A stretch of 64,000 bases of DNA from Ruminococcus bovis. GTDB lineage: Bacteria > Bacillota > Clostridia > Oscillospirales > Acutalibacteraceae. The notes below the pieces were generated by a model. It was not told the DNA's origin and ran no database searches. It saw nothing but the letters and a program-made list of their open reading frames with translations. A program made the translations under genes and the position numbers. Location: NCBI RefSeq assembly GCF_005601135.1, contig NZ_CP039381.1, forward strand, positions 617,941 through 681,940. The letters are read 5' to 3'. This document shows, piece by piece, positions 16,703 through 25,508 of this stretch (its first letter is position 1; the number at the start of each line of letters is the position of its first letter).

Positions 16703-17122
16703 TTTGTTCTAGATTTATTTGTTTTACAAATTTGGGTTTGTGGGGTTATAACTCACCTTGTTTTGTGGTAGATATTTAGAATTAGCAGAGACTAACCAGC
16801 CTCCCTTGTGTAAAGGGAGGGGGACCACGAAGTGGTGGAAGGATTGTCTAGTAGGCAGTAATAGATAGATAAAATTTAGATAGGAAAACAAAACCTATTA
16901 TATATCTATCGAATAAAATTGATATAACAAAAAGTATGTACCATAACAATCCCTCAGTCGCTCTTTAAGAGTAAATTGTCATTCTTCCAATTTACGAGCG
17001 ACAGCTCCCTTTACACAAGGGGAGCCTTATTTGCTAAAATTTAACACTTTACATCTAGCACCACAACCCTGATTTATCTGCCTCACCTATACCCACAATC
17101 CAAATTAAAAAGCAGAAACCAC
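16703..17122. other. 420-bp intergenic region holding a MITE-like repeat
   Basis: No gene is supported. The main content is the composite inverted repeat at 16799-17026, listed separately. On either side is A/T-rich DNA without ribosome sites. Confidence 0.6.
16799..17026. repeat. MITE-like composite inverted repeat
   Basis: The left end (16799-16820) and right end (17004-17026) are inverted near-copies built on CTCCCTTGTGTAAAGGGAG, each itself able to fold. A second inverted pair, GGAAGGATTGT on the left and ACAATCCCTC on the right, lies further in. The A/T-rich centre contains a further hairpin (TAGATA...). There is no coding capacity. It looks like a non-autonomous repeat of about 228 bp. 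Confidence 0.6.
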
Positions 17123-17161
17123 AAAGGCTTATTCATTTCAAATGAATAAGCCTTTATTTTT
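17123..17161. terminator. Terminator overlapping the 3' end of ruvX
   Basis: A perfect 15-bp stem AAAGGCTTATTCATT / AATGAATAAGCCTTT whose 3-base loop is the ruvX stop codon (17138-17140). The T-run lies on the plus-strand side. Confidence 0.75.
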
Positions 17162-17566
17162 TCTTTTATTTAAATAATCCTCAAGGATAATTGTGGCAGC
17201 AACTGTATCCACCACATTCTTTCTTTTCTTACCTCTTGTATCGGTAAAGTTAAGGTAATTATGGGCAGTTATTGTTGTACCTCTTTCGTCCTGCATATCA
17301 ACATTAATACCGGACATTTCAGCAAGTTTTTCTGCAAATTCTCTTGCACCTTTTGCAGAGTCACCCTCACTGCCATCCATATTCTTAGGAAGACCAACAA
17401 CAATAAGTTCTGCTTTCTTTTCCTTAGCTAGGTTAGAAATTTTCTCAAGGAGTCTCTCCCTATTATATTCACTAATTTGGGTTAGTGGTGAACTTAGCAT
17501 TTCCAGTTTGTCACAAATTGCAATACCTGTTCTTGCTTTGCCCAAGTCCACAGCCATAATAATCAT
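17138..17566 (-). CDS. ruvX: RuvX/YqgF family nuclease
   Basis: A 142-residue YqgF/RuvX protein with an RNase H-like fold. MAVDLGKARTGIAI carries the first catalytic Asp, IVVGLPKNMDGSEG and DERGTTITA follow, and the C-terminal VDTVAATIILEDYL holds the last acidic site. Family members act as Holliday-junction resolvase-like enzymes or in pre-16S rRNA processing. The common DERLTT motif is DERGTT here. Its last five codons form one arm of the terminator. The gene is the last of a minus-strand group after pyrD and the DUF421 gene. Confidence 0.9.
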   Translation of the reverse strand: MIIMAVDLGKARTGIAICDKLEMLSSPLTQISEYNRERLLEKISNLAKEKKAELIVVGLPKNMDGSEGDSAKGAREFAEKLAEMSGINVDMQDERGTTITAHNYLNFTDTRGKKRKNVVDTVAATIILEDYLNKRKNKGLFI

Positions 17567-17619
17567 ATTTATTGCCTTTCTACTTGCAATAATTGTAGTA
17601 CTTAAAACAGAAAATCTCC

Positions 17620-18324
17620 TTACTGAAAAATATCATTAGTAACACTTTCATCGGTTTTTACATACACAGAAAGGTTGTTTTCACCATCTGCTTGTGCAAT
17701 AAAAACATCAGAAATTACTGCACCGCTTTCCTTTACCTTTTCATTTAGCCACTGTTCATCTTTGCCACATTGCTTTAGGTTTTTGTAAAGGATTTTACCG
17801 TCCATAATCAATATAGGTTCAGCCTCTGCTTTCTTAGGTTTCATACCCATATCATATGGTGTCAAAGGTGCTTTCTCACTTTTTGGAAGTACACTAACCA
17901 TACCGTTACTTTCCAGATAAGCACACTCAATATCCTTAATAGAAAAGTAACCCTGTGCTCTAACCTCTGTCAAAAACTCACCAATATCCAGCTTACACTT
18001 TAAAAGATTTTTCTTGTAGAACTTTCCATTCTTAAAAATGATAGTTGTCTTACCTGAAAAAAATCTCCTTAGTGGCATTGTAGTTAATGAAATATAGGAA
18101 ATAGCAACTGCCACCAAACCATAAATTATCATAGCAGTTAAAGGTTCCAGCACATTATCCCATTCTTCTGTTGAAAGCTCTGCTGCAATAGAACCGATTG
18201 TAATACCGTTAATATAGTCAAAGGTAGATAACTGAGAAATCTGTTTATTTCCCATTAGCTTTGCCAAAATAAAAAGTACAATTATTGAAGTAAATGTTAA
18301 TACTAAAGTTTTTATTATAACCAT
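17620..18324 (-). CDS. DUF421/YetF family membrane protein
   Basis: A 234-residue protein with three N-terminal membrane segments (residues about 5-80) and a cytosolic domain containing RRFFSGKTTIIFKNGKFYKKNLL, ECAYLESNGMVSVLPK and a C-terminal part PILIMDGKILYKNLKQ (landmarks given in pieces). This matches the YetF/YrbG-like DUF421 proteins, whose function is unsettled; some are implicated in spore-membrane properties of Bacillus. It begins 46 bases after pyrD and ends 53 bases before ruvX, so it may be part of their transcript. Confidence 0.85.
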   Translation of the reverse strand: MVIIKTLVLTFTSIIVLFILAKLMGNKQISQLSTFDYINGITIGSIAAELSTEEWDNVLEPLTAMIIYGLVAVAISYISLTTMPLRRFFSGKTTIIFKNGKFYKKNLLKCKLDIGEFLTEVRAQGYFSIKDIECAYLESNGMVSVLPKSEKAPLTPYDMGMKPKKAEAEPILIMDGKILYKNLKQCGKDEQWLNEKVKESGAVISDVFIAQADGENNLSVYVKTDESVTNDIFQ

Positions 18325-18370
18325 AAAATCACCACTACTATTATGATGATTCTATGGTTTATTATTCATT

Positions 18371-19282
18371 TTACCAAGGCTTTACAGAGCCTGTAATTTC
18401 ACTTAATGACTTAATGCCATTCTTGTCCATAAATTCTGCAATGCCTTCATTGATTTTGATAGGTGCATATGGGTCGGTAAACATACAAGTACCAATCTGT
18501 AAAGCAGTAGCACCTGCCATTAACATTTCAATTGCATCTTGCCACTTAGAGATACCACCCATACCGATAATAGGAATCTTAACAGCATTTGCAGTTTGCC
18601 ATACCATTCTTACTGCTACAGGGAAAATTGCAGGACCTGACATACCACCTGTGTTGTTCTTAATGATAGGTCTGCCTGTATTAATATCAATTCTCATACC
18701 TGTTAAAGTATTAATCATAGAAATTGCATCAGCACCATTTGCTTCAGCAGACTTTGCAATTTCTGCAATATCTGTAACATTAGGACTTAATTTTACAATA
18801 AGAGGCTTCTTGCAATGGTCACGAACATACTTTGTAATATTAGCAACACTTTCACAAGATGTACCAAAAGCAACACCACCACTTTTAACATTAGGACAAC
18901 TAATGTTAAGCTCAATCATATCAATATCTGTATCACTTAGCTTTTCTGCCATTTGACCATATTCTTCCTGAGTGTTACCGGCAATATTTGCAATGATAAC
19001 TGTACCTTGCTTTTTAAGCCAAGGTAAATCTTTCTCAATAAAATGGTCAACACCGGGGTTTTGAAGTCCAACTGCATTTAGAATACCTGAAGGAGTTTCT
19101 GCAATTCTTGGTGGTGGATTACCAAGTCTTTTCTTTAAAGTAATACCCTTACAAGAAATACCACCTAGGTTTGATAAATCATAAAAATTACTGTACTCAT
19201 GACCAAAACCAAAAGTACCTGATGCTGCAATCAGTGGACTGTTAAAGTCAACACCTGCAACCTTTACTGATAAATCTGCCAT
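18371..19282 (-). CDS. pyrD: Dihydroorotate dehydrogenase B, catalytic subunit
   Basis: A 303-residue FMN-containing class 1B enzyme that oxidises dihydroorotate to orotate in pyrimidine synthesis. The active-site base is Cys129 in ELNISCPNVKSGG, the class 1 signature. LNAVGLQNPGVDHF and the FMN-phosphate region GMGGISKWQDAIEMLMAG with IGTCMF are also present. It partners with PyrK, encoded immediately upstream with a one-base overlap, to pass electrons to NAD+. No other pyr gene is in the window, and no PyrR-type attenuator is visible. Confidence 0.95.
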   Translation of the reverse strand: MADLSVKVAGVDFNSPLIAASGTFGFGHEYSNFYDLSNLGGISCKGITLKKRLGNPPPRIAETPSGILNAVGLQNPGVDHFIEKDLPWLKKQGTVIIANIAGNTQEEYGQMAEKLSDTDIDMIELNISCPNVKSGGVAFGTSCESVANITKYVRDHCKKPLIVKLSPNVTDIAEIAKSAEANGADAISMINTLTGMRIDINTGRPIIKNNTGGMSGPAIFPVAVRMVWQTANAVKIPIIGMGGISKWQDAIEMLMAGATALQIGTCMFTDPYAPIKINEGIAEFMDKNGIKSLSEITGSVKPW

Positions 19283-20034
19283 TAAAATACAACCTCCTTG
19301 CTATCAAATACCGGACCGTCTTTACATACATGAACATAATCGTTTGTACCGTTTCTCTTAACTTCACAAGCACAAACCAAACAAGCACCAATGCCACAAC
19401 CCATTCTTTCTTCAAGGCTTACTTGACAAGGTACATTATTTTCGTTACAAATTTCAGAAATTGCTCTTAACATTGGCATAGGACCACAAGCACAAACTTC
19501 ATCAATTTCATCTAACTTTCTCTTTAACACATCAGTTACAAATGCCTTTTCACCTGCTGAACCGTCATCTGTTGTAAGGTAAAGTTCACAATTATCTTTA
19601 CGGAAATCACTCTGTAAAATTACAAGGTCTTTGTTTCTGAAACCTGTAATTACAACCGGTTTTTCCTTTTGCTTAGATGCATATAACATTGGAGGTACAC
19701 CAATACCACCACCGATAAAGCAATATCTCTTTTCAGGATTAATATCAAAACCATTACCCAGTGGTGCAAGAATGTCAAGTTCTTCTCCTACCTTAACTTT
19801 AGATAGAATTTCAGTACCCTCACCCTTTACCTGATAAACAAGTCTTAGGCAAGATTTGTCTGCATCACAAATAGAAATTGGTCTTCTAAGTACTTTTCCC
19901 GGTACAAGAATATGTGCAAACTGACCCGGTTTTGCCAGAACTGAAAGTTCGGAATTTTCAACCCACATATCAAAAATTCCTGTGGCAATTTCTTCATTTT
20001 TAATTACCTTAAACTTTTGTGCATCGTAACTCAT
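19282..20034 (-). CDS. pyrK: Dihydroorotate dehydrogenase B, electron-transfer subunit
   Basis: A 250-residue iron-sulfur flavoprotein. An N-terminal FAD-binding barrel carries RRPISICDA. The NAD-binding lobe has FIGGGIGVPPMLY. The C-terminal [2Fe-2S] ligands lie in MGCGIGACLVCAC and a later HVCKDGPVF. It carries electrons from FMN in PyrD to NAD+. It ends by overlapping the pyrD start by one base and begins nine bases after a transglutaminase-like lipoprotein gene, so the three genes are probably one transcript. Confidence 0.95.
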   Translation of the reverse strand: MSYDAQKFKVIKNEEIATGIFDMWVENSELSVLAKPGQFAHILVPGKVLRRPISICDADKSCLRLVYQVKGEGTEILSKVKVGEELDILAPLGNGFDINPEKRYCFIGGGIGVPPMLYASKQKEKPVVITGFRNKDLVILQSDFRKDNCELYLTTDDGSAGEKAFVTDVLKRKLDEIDEVCACGPMPMLRAISEICNENNVPCQVSLEERMGCGIGACLVCACEVKRNGTNDYVHVCKDGPVFDSKEVVF

Positions 20035-20043
20035 AATTTCTCC

Positions 20044-21372
20044 TTAATAACTTAATTTCACCGTAACTACCGATAAGTTCTCTTTCTTAATAATAGAAAC
20101 CCCTGACTTATCAATATAGTTACTTGGGTACATTGAATTTACTGTATCAATATAAGTAAAGAAAAGTTGATCACCAGAAACGAATAATTGGTCAACTGCA
20201 CCGTTATATTCCAGGTAAACAGGATCAATATAAATATGAAAATACTTTTCTTTATTATTTGCTGCATTATAAAGTGCATTTGTCATTTCATCATTTTGAT
20301 AACTGTACAAATCAGTAAAATGCACTGCTTTCTTTACATAATAGTTTTCTTCTGTACTGTCACATTCAGGTATAGAAAGGTTAAAGTTAATAGCCTTTAC
20401 ACCGTTAGTACCGTTAACCTCATCACTTGAACATTTTGAATAAACCTTACTGATTGTATGGTCTTTCTTTAGCTGACTTTCTGTAATATTAAAGTAATCA
20501 TAACGGCTATATTCCTTGCCGTCATCCCAGCTAATGTCAGTATAGTACCAGTTACCGTTAATCTTCACTGCATTCCACATATGAAGTTCCTGACTGCCTT
20601 TACCTACTATACCTTTACTTTCAATTCCAAGTTGAGAAAGCAAGTAACCAAATGCCTTTGCATAACCCTCACATACTGCATTGCCATTTACAATCGCACC
20701 ATAAGGTGTAAATGCCAAATAGTCATCATCTGAGTCCTTAACATCATCATCATATTTACATCTATCATTAATATAATCATGTGCTAAAAGTTCAAGAGAA
20801 AAATCATCAAGTCCATATTCAACAGAATTTATAAACTTATTAACTTCCTTATTAAGTTTATTTTGCATTGTCTTGATTTTTTCAGGTGGCTCATAACTAT
20901 AAAGTTGTACTGCAGTATAACCCTCAGTATTGCTAAAACCAAACTTATCTGTTAACCAGAACAACATAGGATTATCCTCTTTTACAGCAGTAATTACAAG
21001 TCTGATTTCTGCTTGAGTAAGAACAGTATCTTCCATATTTACAATACTGCAAGGATAAATGTCATTTTCATCTTTTTCTTCGGCAACAGAATTTGTACTT
21101 TCCATTACCAAATCATAGAATTTTCTTTGGTCATCGGTTTGTAAAGAATTATAACCATTCTTGATTTCTATAGGAGTATAGTAATCACTTTTTTCTGACT
21201 GCTTTATATCTATATCTTTATAATCTGTATCGTCTTTATCTTTATTTAAATTTTCGTTTGAAACAGTAGTAGTTGTTGTTTTACTTTCAGCAGGTTTCTT
21301 AGTTTCATTACAACCAACAAAACTGCCTAATAATACACAACCCATAAACAAAGCTAATATTTGTTTTTTCAC
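20044..21372 (-). CDS. Lipoprotein with transglutaminase-like domain
   Basis: A 442-residue predicted lipoprotein. It starts at GTG 21372 after GAGGAA. The lipobox is SFVGC with Cys21. An acidic Ser/Thr/Lys linker precedes a transglutaminase/cysteine-protease core: NAVCEGYAKAFGYLL (nucleophile Cys), LHMWNAVKINGNWY (His) and YTDISWDDG (Asp). The C-terminal 120 residues are unassigned. Such proteins act at the cell surface, perhaps in cell-wall or protein processing; no substrate is indicated. It leads the group that continues into pyrK. Confidence 0.8.
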   Translation of the reverse strand: MKKQILALFMGCVLLGSFVGCNETKKPAESKTTTTTVSNENLNKDKDDTDYKDIDIKQSEKSDYYTPIEIKNGYNSLQTDDQRKFYDLVMESTNSVAEEKDENDIYPCSIVNMEDTVLTQAEIRLVITAVKEDNPMLFWLTDKFGFSNTEGYTAVQLYSYEPPEKIKTMQNKLNKEVNKFINSVEYGLDDFSLELLAHDYINDRCKYDDDVKDSDDDYLAFTPYGAIVNGNAVCEGYAKAFGYLLSQLGIESKGIVGKGSQELHMWNAVKINGNWYYTDISWDDGKEYSRYDYFNITESQLKKDHTISKVYSKCSSDEVNGTNGVKAINFNLSIPECDSTEENYYVKKAVHFTDLYSYQNDEMTNALYNAANNKEKYFHIYIDPVYLEYNGAVDQLFVSGDQLFFTYIDTVNSMYPSNYIDKSGVSIIKKENLSVVTVKLSY

Positions 21373-21610
21373 AATTATTCCTCTTTTCGTTACATTTTAT
21401 TATACGATATAGGTTATAAATCATAATTCTATATTAGCATTATAATTTTCTGTTACAAGTGTTTTTTATCTGGGATTTTCCTAATCACATTAAAAATAAA
21501 ATCAATAAATTTTCAAAAATGCAATAATTGCATTGATAGGTTTTTCATTTTTCTCTACAATTTTATATAGTCATTTCCCCGTAATGGCTAAAAAATATAA
21601 GGAGGAAAAT

Positions 21611-23179
21611 ATGGATATAAAACACCAATCAATCATTCTTGATGTAAACAAGGCAAATATTTTGCCAAATATTATTGCACACCAAGGTGACCAAAAAACA
21701 AGATTTATAGATGTAACACTAACAATGTCCGGTGAAGAATTAATCCTAAATGATAGCTACAGAGCCATTCTTAAAGCCTCAAACAATGGTGAAGTTAAAG
21801 CTATTAATGACTGTGAAATTGATTTGGAACAGAACATTATTATTGTTGAATTAACAAGTACAATGCTTGATACTGCCGGTTTTCTAAATTGTGAAATCAC
21901 AGTAGTGGATGAAGATAAATACATAACTTCACAGAATTTTCTTGTAGAAGTTTCTCTCAGCACAGTTAGTGATGAAGATGAAATTGAAACTTCAAAGGAA
22001 TACGGTACATTAGTTAGACTTATGAATGAAGTATCTAAAATTGAAAGTGATGCAAAGGTAGTTAAGGATATAATCAGCCACCTAGCTGAAATTACTGATA
22101 TTGATGAACTTGTAAATAGCAAGGCTGATAAGGAAACTGTTGAAAAAGAGTTAGCTAAGAAAGCTGACACAACAGACCTTGATACAAAGGAAAATATATC
22201 TAACAAAATTGATACAATCAACTTTCCCAGCACAACCTACTATCCATCCAGCAAAGCAGTTTGGGACTATGTTACTTCTAAAATTTCAACACTAATTAAT
22301 GATATTGAAAATCTGAAAAATAACAAAGTTAATATTACCGACTTTAATACTTTTAAAGATACAACCAATCAGGCAATTGCAAGTCATTCTACAAACATTA
22401 ATACTAATGCAAAAAGCATTAAAACTATGAAAGCTGACCTTGACAAGAAAGAGAAGTTTATCAAAAATCTTACAATCAAAAATACTACAGAAAAATCAAC
22501 TAGTGTTGTACTTAATGACAGTAGTGATTGTAATATTGTTGATTTAATTTGTGGTGAAAAAGATAACAGTAAGCAAATTGCATTTTACAGAAAAAATCTA
22601 TTTGATTTTAACAGTATCCGTGTATACGGAAACGACTCAGTAAGTAATATTGTTGTCAATAAAGATAACAAATCAATATCTTTCACCACATCAGAAACAG
22701 GTGCTAATTCAGGTGTTTACATCAGGCATAACAATTATCTGGACTTTAAAGGCTATGGCATAGATTATACAAAGTTAAGTGGTAAACCTGTTGCATTATC
22801 ATTTGACATTCAATCGGACATTAATTGCAAAATTGGAATTCAATTTATACAACTTTATAGTTACAACTACTTTGATATAACACCAACAAAGCAAAGAATT
22901 GTTGTTACAGACACAGTTGATATTAATAAGCTAAATAAAGCACTTTGCTTTTACACTAACAAAACAAAAGCCAATATCACAATCAGCAACATACAGATTG
23001 AAGTTAATAATACTGCTACAGATTATGAAGATTGTGATTGTCAAAAAGTTACTTTGGCTAATGCTGATGTAAACTCATTGCATACATATTACCCAAGTAC
23101 AACTGTTATTAGTGACAGTGATTTTATCTTAAATTATATTGCCGACCCTAAAAATTATATAGACAGTAAAGTTAGTTAA
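21611..23179 (+). CDS. Phage baseplate upper protein (BppU N-terminal domain) / tail-fibre-like protein
   Basis: A 522-residue phage-type structural protein. The first 130 residues match the BppU N-terminal domain that docks receptor-binding proteins to a baseplate (KHQSIILDVNKA, IDVTLTMSGEEL, GFLNCEITVVDED as landmarks). A helical coiled-coil stalk follows (about 140-300). Within it, INFPSTTYYPSSKAVWDYV is a repeat common in tail fibres. A beta-rich C-terminal domain (about 320-520) resembles a carbohydrate-binding or fibre-tip module. Start ATG 21611 follows AAGGAGGAAAAT; the open frame upstream has no ribosome site. No capsid, portal, sheath or tube genes are nearby. Confidence 0.8.
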   Translation: MDIKHQSIILDVNKANILPNIIAHQGDQKTRFIDVTLTMSGEELILNDSYRAILKASNNGEVKAINDCEIDLEQNIIIVELTSTMLDTAGFLNCEITVVDEDKYITSQNFLVEVSLSTVSDEDEIETSKEYGTLVRLMNEVSKIESDAKVVKDIISHLAEITDIDELVNSKADKETVEKELAKKADTTDLDTKENISNKIDTINFPSTTYYPSSKAVWDYVTSKISTLINDIENLKNNKVNITDFNTFKDTTNQAIASHSTNINTNAKSIKTMKADLDKKEKFIKNLTIKNTTEKSTSVVLNDSSDCNIVDLICGEKDNSKQIAFYRKNLFDFNSIRVYGNDSVSNIVVNKDNKSISFTTSETGANSGVYIRHNNYLDFKGYGIDYTKLSGKPVALSFDIQSDINCKIGIQFIQLYSYNYFDITPTKQRIVVTDTVDINKLNKALCFYTNKTKANITISNIQIEVNNTATDYEDCDCQKVTLANADVNSLHTYYPSTTVISDSDFILNYIADPKNYIDSKVS

Positions 23180-23308
23180 AATCACTACTACAATAATATT
23201 TCATAAAATGTAATACCATTGGAACAGAAAAATCAAGAATAAAAAGTTCCCATTTTATCAAAAACATCCTGTATGGGAACACAAGTAAAAATATAAAGAA
23301 GGGATTTT

Positions 23309-23542
23309 ATGAGTGGAGAAGTAGTTGTTGCACTAATTACACTACTGGGTTCGGCTATCGGTACAATCGGTGGTATTTTTGCAACAAACAAAATGACTGC
23401 TTACAGAATAGAACAACTAGAGAAAAAAGTTGACAAACACAACCAAGTAGTTGAAAGAATGTATGAGGCAGAAAAAAATATTTCTGTTATTTCGGAAGAA
23501 ATCAAAAATGTAAATCATAGAATAGAAGAACTAGAACATTAG
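23309..23542 (+). CDS. Small phage membrane-anchored coiled-coil protein
   Basis: A 77-residue protein. One N-terminal membrane segment (VVVALITLLGSAIGTIGGIFA) is followed by a long charged coiled coil (YRIEQLEKKVDKHNQVVERM ... HRIEELEH). Proteins of this layout commonly lie directly before holin and endolysin genes in clostridial prophages, like XhlA-type accessory proteins. The stop is one base before the holin gene's ribosome site. Role inferred from position only. Confidence 0.7.
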   Translation: MSGEVVVALITLLGSAIGTIGGIFATNKMTAYRIEQLEKKVDKHNQVVERMYEAEKNISVISEEIKNVNHRIEELEH

Positions 23543-23553
23543 GAGGAATGTAT

Positions 23554-23775
23554 TTGAAAAATTTTAAACAATGGCTAAAGTGTGCTACTGTCAGAGCCAT
23601 AAAAACCATAGCACAAACTGCAGTTTCAACCATTGGTGTTACTGCAATGATGGATGAAGTAAACTGGGTTGCAGTAGTTTCTGCTTCCCTACTTTCAGGT
23701 ATTTTGTCTATGCTAACTTCAATCTCAGGATTACCGGAAGTAAAGGAGGACACTACTAATGCAAAAGGCAATTGA
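23554..23775 (+). CDS. Phage holin, r1t-like
   Basis: A 73-residue holin candidate. Segment 1 spans about residues 12-32 (RAIKTIAQTAVSTIGVTAMM) and segment 2 about 37-56 (WVAVVSASLLSGILSMLTSI), with a short loop between them. This matches the r1t/phi-family clostridial holins that permeabilise the membrane for the endolysin. TTG 23554 is preferred over ATG 23548, because AGGAGG (23541-23546) leaves only one base before the ATG but seven before the TTG. The 3' end overlaps the lysozyme gene by 17 bases. Confidence 0.8.
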   Translation: MKNFKQWLKCATVRAIKTIAQTAVSTIGVTAMMDEVNWVAVVSASLLSGILSMLTSISGLPEVKEDTTNAKGN

Positions 23776-24724
23776 TGTTAGCAAATGGAACGGTGACATT
23801 GACTACACCGGTGTAAAATCTATAGGTATTAACAATGTAATTATTCAATGTGGTTACGGAATGGAAAGTAATCAGAAAGACCCATACTTTGATAAAAATT
23901 ACAGAAAAGCAAAAGAAAATAAAATGCGTGTTGGTGTGTATCATTACAGTTATGCAAAGTCAGTTAATGAAGCAAGAAAAGAGGCAAACACCTGCCTAAA
24001 ATGGATTAAAGGTAAGGACCTTGACCTACCAATTTATATAGATATGGAAGAAGAGAATTTGACCTATTTAGGCAAAGAAGTCCTAACTAAAATTGCAATT
24101 GAATTTTGCAAGGTAATTGAAAAATCCGGATATACTGCCGGTGTATATGCCAATGCAAACTGGTTCAAGAACTATTTAAATTATAACGAAATCAAGAAAA
24201 ATTACAGCATTTGGCTTGCACAATATGGAGATAAGAAAGATTTTAGTTGTGACATTTGGCAATACACTTCACAAGGTAAAATCAGAAAAAATGCAAGTAA
24301 CTTTGATATGAACTATATCTACAAAAATCCTGTTATTTATGTAACAGTAAAGAAGAAAACAGGACTTTATAAATATGGATACAGAGATTATATTACCGGA
24401 ACAAGTAAAGTAGAAAAAACTGTTGAGAAAGGAACAAAGCTAAAATGGATTTATGACGATATGTATGGTTGGTCAAAGATACAGTATCAAGGAAAGGATT
24501 ATTTCGTTACAAATTCTGTTCTAAACAGAAGTAGCCTTTCAACATTTCCTAAGGAAGTTTTGAAAAAAGACACCAAGGTTTATGTAATTAAAAATAATAA
24601 AATTGAGAAATCAAAAGTTTTAAGAAAAGGTAAAAAAGTAACCCTTGTGTGTACCTTTGAAAATGGTAAATTCAAAGGCTATGACTACCTTTCCTCAGGT
24701 ATAAACAGATACCTGAGAAAGTGA
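23759..24724 (+). CDS. GH25 lysozyme endolysin
   Basis: A 321-residue N-acetylmuramidase. The N-terminal 190 residues are a glycoside hydrolase 25 barrel: KAIDVSKWNGDID at the start, IIQCGYG, GVYHYSYA and the catalytic acidic pair in IYIDMEEEN. The C-terminal 125 residues contain SH3-like strands (TGLYKYGYRDYITG, LKWIYDDMYGWSKIQY) that should bind the cell wall. There is no signal peptide, as expected when a holin provides release. It completes the lysis cassette started by the coiled-coil and holin genes. Confidence 0.9.
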   Translation: MQKAIDVSKWNGDIDYTGVKSIGINNVIIQCGYGMESNQKDPYFDKNYRKAKENKMRVGVYHYSYAKSVNEARKEANTCLKWIKGKDLDLPIYIDMEEENLTYLGKEVLTKIAIEFCKVIEKSGYTAGVYANANWFKNYLNYNEIKKNYSIWLAQYGDKKDFSCDIWQYTSQGKIRKNASNFDMNYIYKNPVIYVTVKKKTGLYKYGYRDYITGTSKVEKTVEKGTKLKWIYDDMYGWSKIQYQGKDYFVTNSVLNRSSLSTFPKEVLKKDTKVYVIKNNKIEKSKVLRKGKKVTLVCTFENGKFKGYDYLSSGINRYLRK

Positions 24725-24877
24725 TTTTACAATTAGTTTTATTGCATTTTATTTTTTATAATTAGTTTTTGCTTTTACAAATAACTTTTCATCGTATAGT
24801 GTTATGGTTTTTGTATTAGCTTTCGGTGTAATTATTTACTATTTTATAACCACTTTTCATTATAATTAATTTCTATT

Positions 24878-24912
24878 TAGGGAGCATTTTATGCTCCCTA
24901 TTGTTCTGTCTT
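24878..24912 (+). terminator. Hairpin downstream of the endolysin gene
   Basis: Perfect 10-bp stem TAGGGAGCAT / ATGCTCCCTA with loop TTT, followed by a T-rich stretch broken by other bases. It is 150 bp past the lysozyme stop. Confidence 0.5.
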
Positions 24913-24941
24913 TTCTATAATTCTAAATAAAAATTGTCTGT

Positions 24942-25011
24942 ATAAATTTGGGTTTTCAATTTTATTTTTTAAGATAAATCAGTAATATAAATTAGGGTTT
25001 TTCAATTTTAT
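24942..25011. repeat. Imperfect 24/25-bp direct repeat pair
   Basis: 24942-24965 and 24987-25011 share ATAAATTNGGGTTTT...CAATTTTAT with one substitution and one extra T. They are separated by 21 bp. Function unknown. Confidence 0.5.
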
Positions 25012-25111
25012 CTGTGGGTTAAGGTGAATTTATTTTAAATTCAATCAGCTATAAAGAAAAATTTACAAAAATATCATACCTTATACCATCGTTAAAGTGT
25101 GGCTAACAGGT

Positions 25112-25137
25112 GTAGGGGACATCATTGATGTCCCGTT
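25112..25137. repeat. Intergenic palindromic repeat, GTAGGGG-type, copy 2
   Basis: GTAGGGG and CCCGTTA surround arms ACATCA/TGATGT with one central T. Same outer frame as copies at 257 and 25234 but different arm sequence. Confidence 0.7.
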
Positions 25138-25233
25138 ACAAGCTACCCTAAATAAAGGTATTATGCCCTATGTAGATATTACAAATTTATAGTCTGTAAA
25201 TAGGACAAAAATCCCATAGGTATCACACTTTTT

Positions 25234-25259
25234 TACGGGCGAACACTGTTCGCCCCTAC
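25234..25259. repeat. Intergenic palindromic repeat, GTAGGGG-type, copy 3
   Basis: GGGCGAACA/C/TGTTCGCCC followed by CTAC. Nearly the same as copy 1 at 257, and only about 100 bp from copy 2. Confidence 0.7.
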
Positions 25260-25508
25260 GACTGTGAGCCATAATATGATATAAAAATCGGTACTGTTTA
25301 TGTTACATAATATTGTTATATTATTAATTGTGCAATAACTTGGTATATAAGAGAGAAAGGACATAGTATACACTTTTTAGTATTTAAATATCACCACAAC
25401 CCAAATTTATCGAATAAATATTAGTATAAACATTGTTAATTTGAAATATTTGACAAATTATGTTTAATTTTATATAATCAAGACTATATTTAAAAAGAAA
25501 ATCAAGAA

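Larger units (their letters stand above)
24725..25508. other. 784-bp intergenic region with hairpins and repeats, no gene
   Basis: No reading frame with a ribosome site is visible. It holds the hairpin at 24878-24900, a direct repeat pair (24942-24965 and 24987-25011), and two copies of the GTAGGGG palindromic repeat (25112-25137, 25234-25259). The rest is A/T-rich. Confidence 0.6.
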
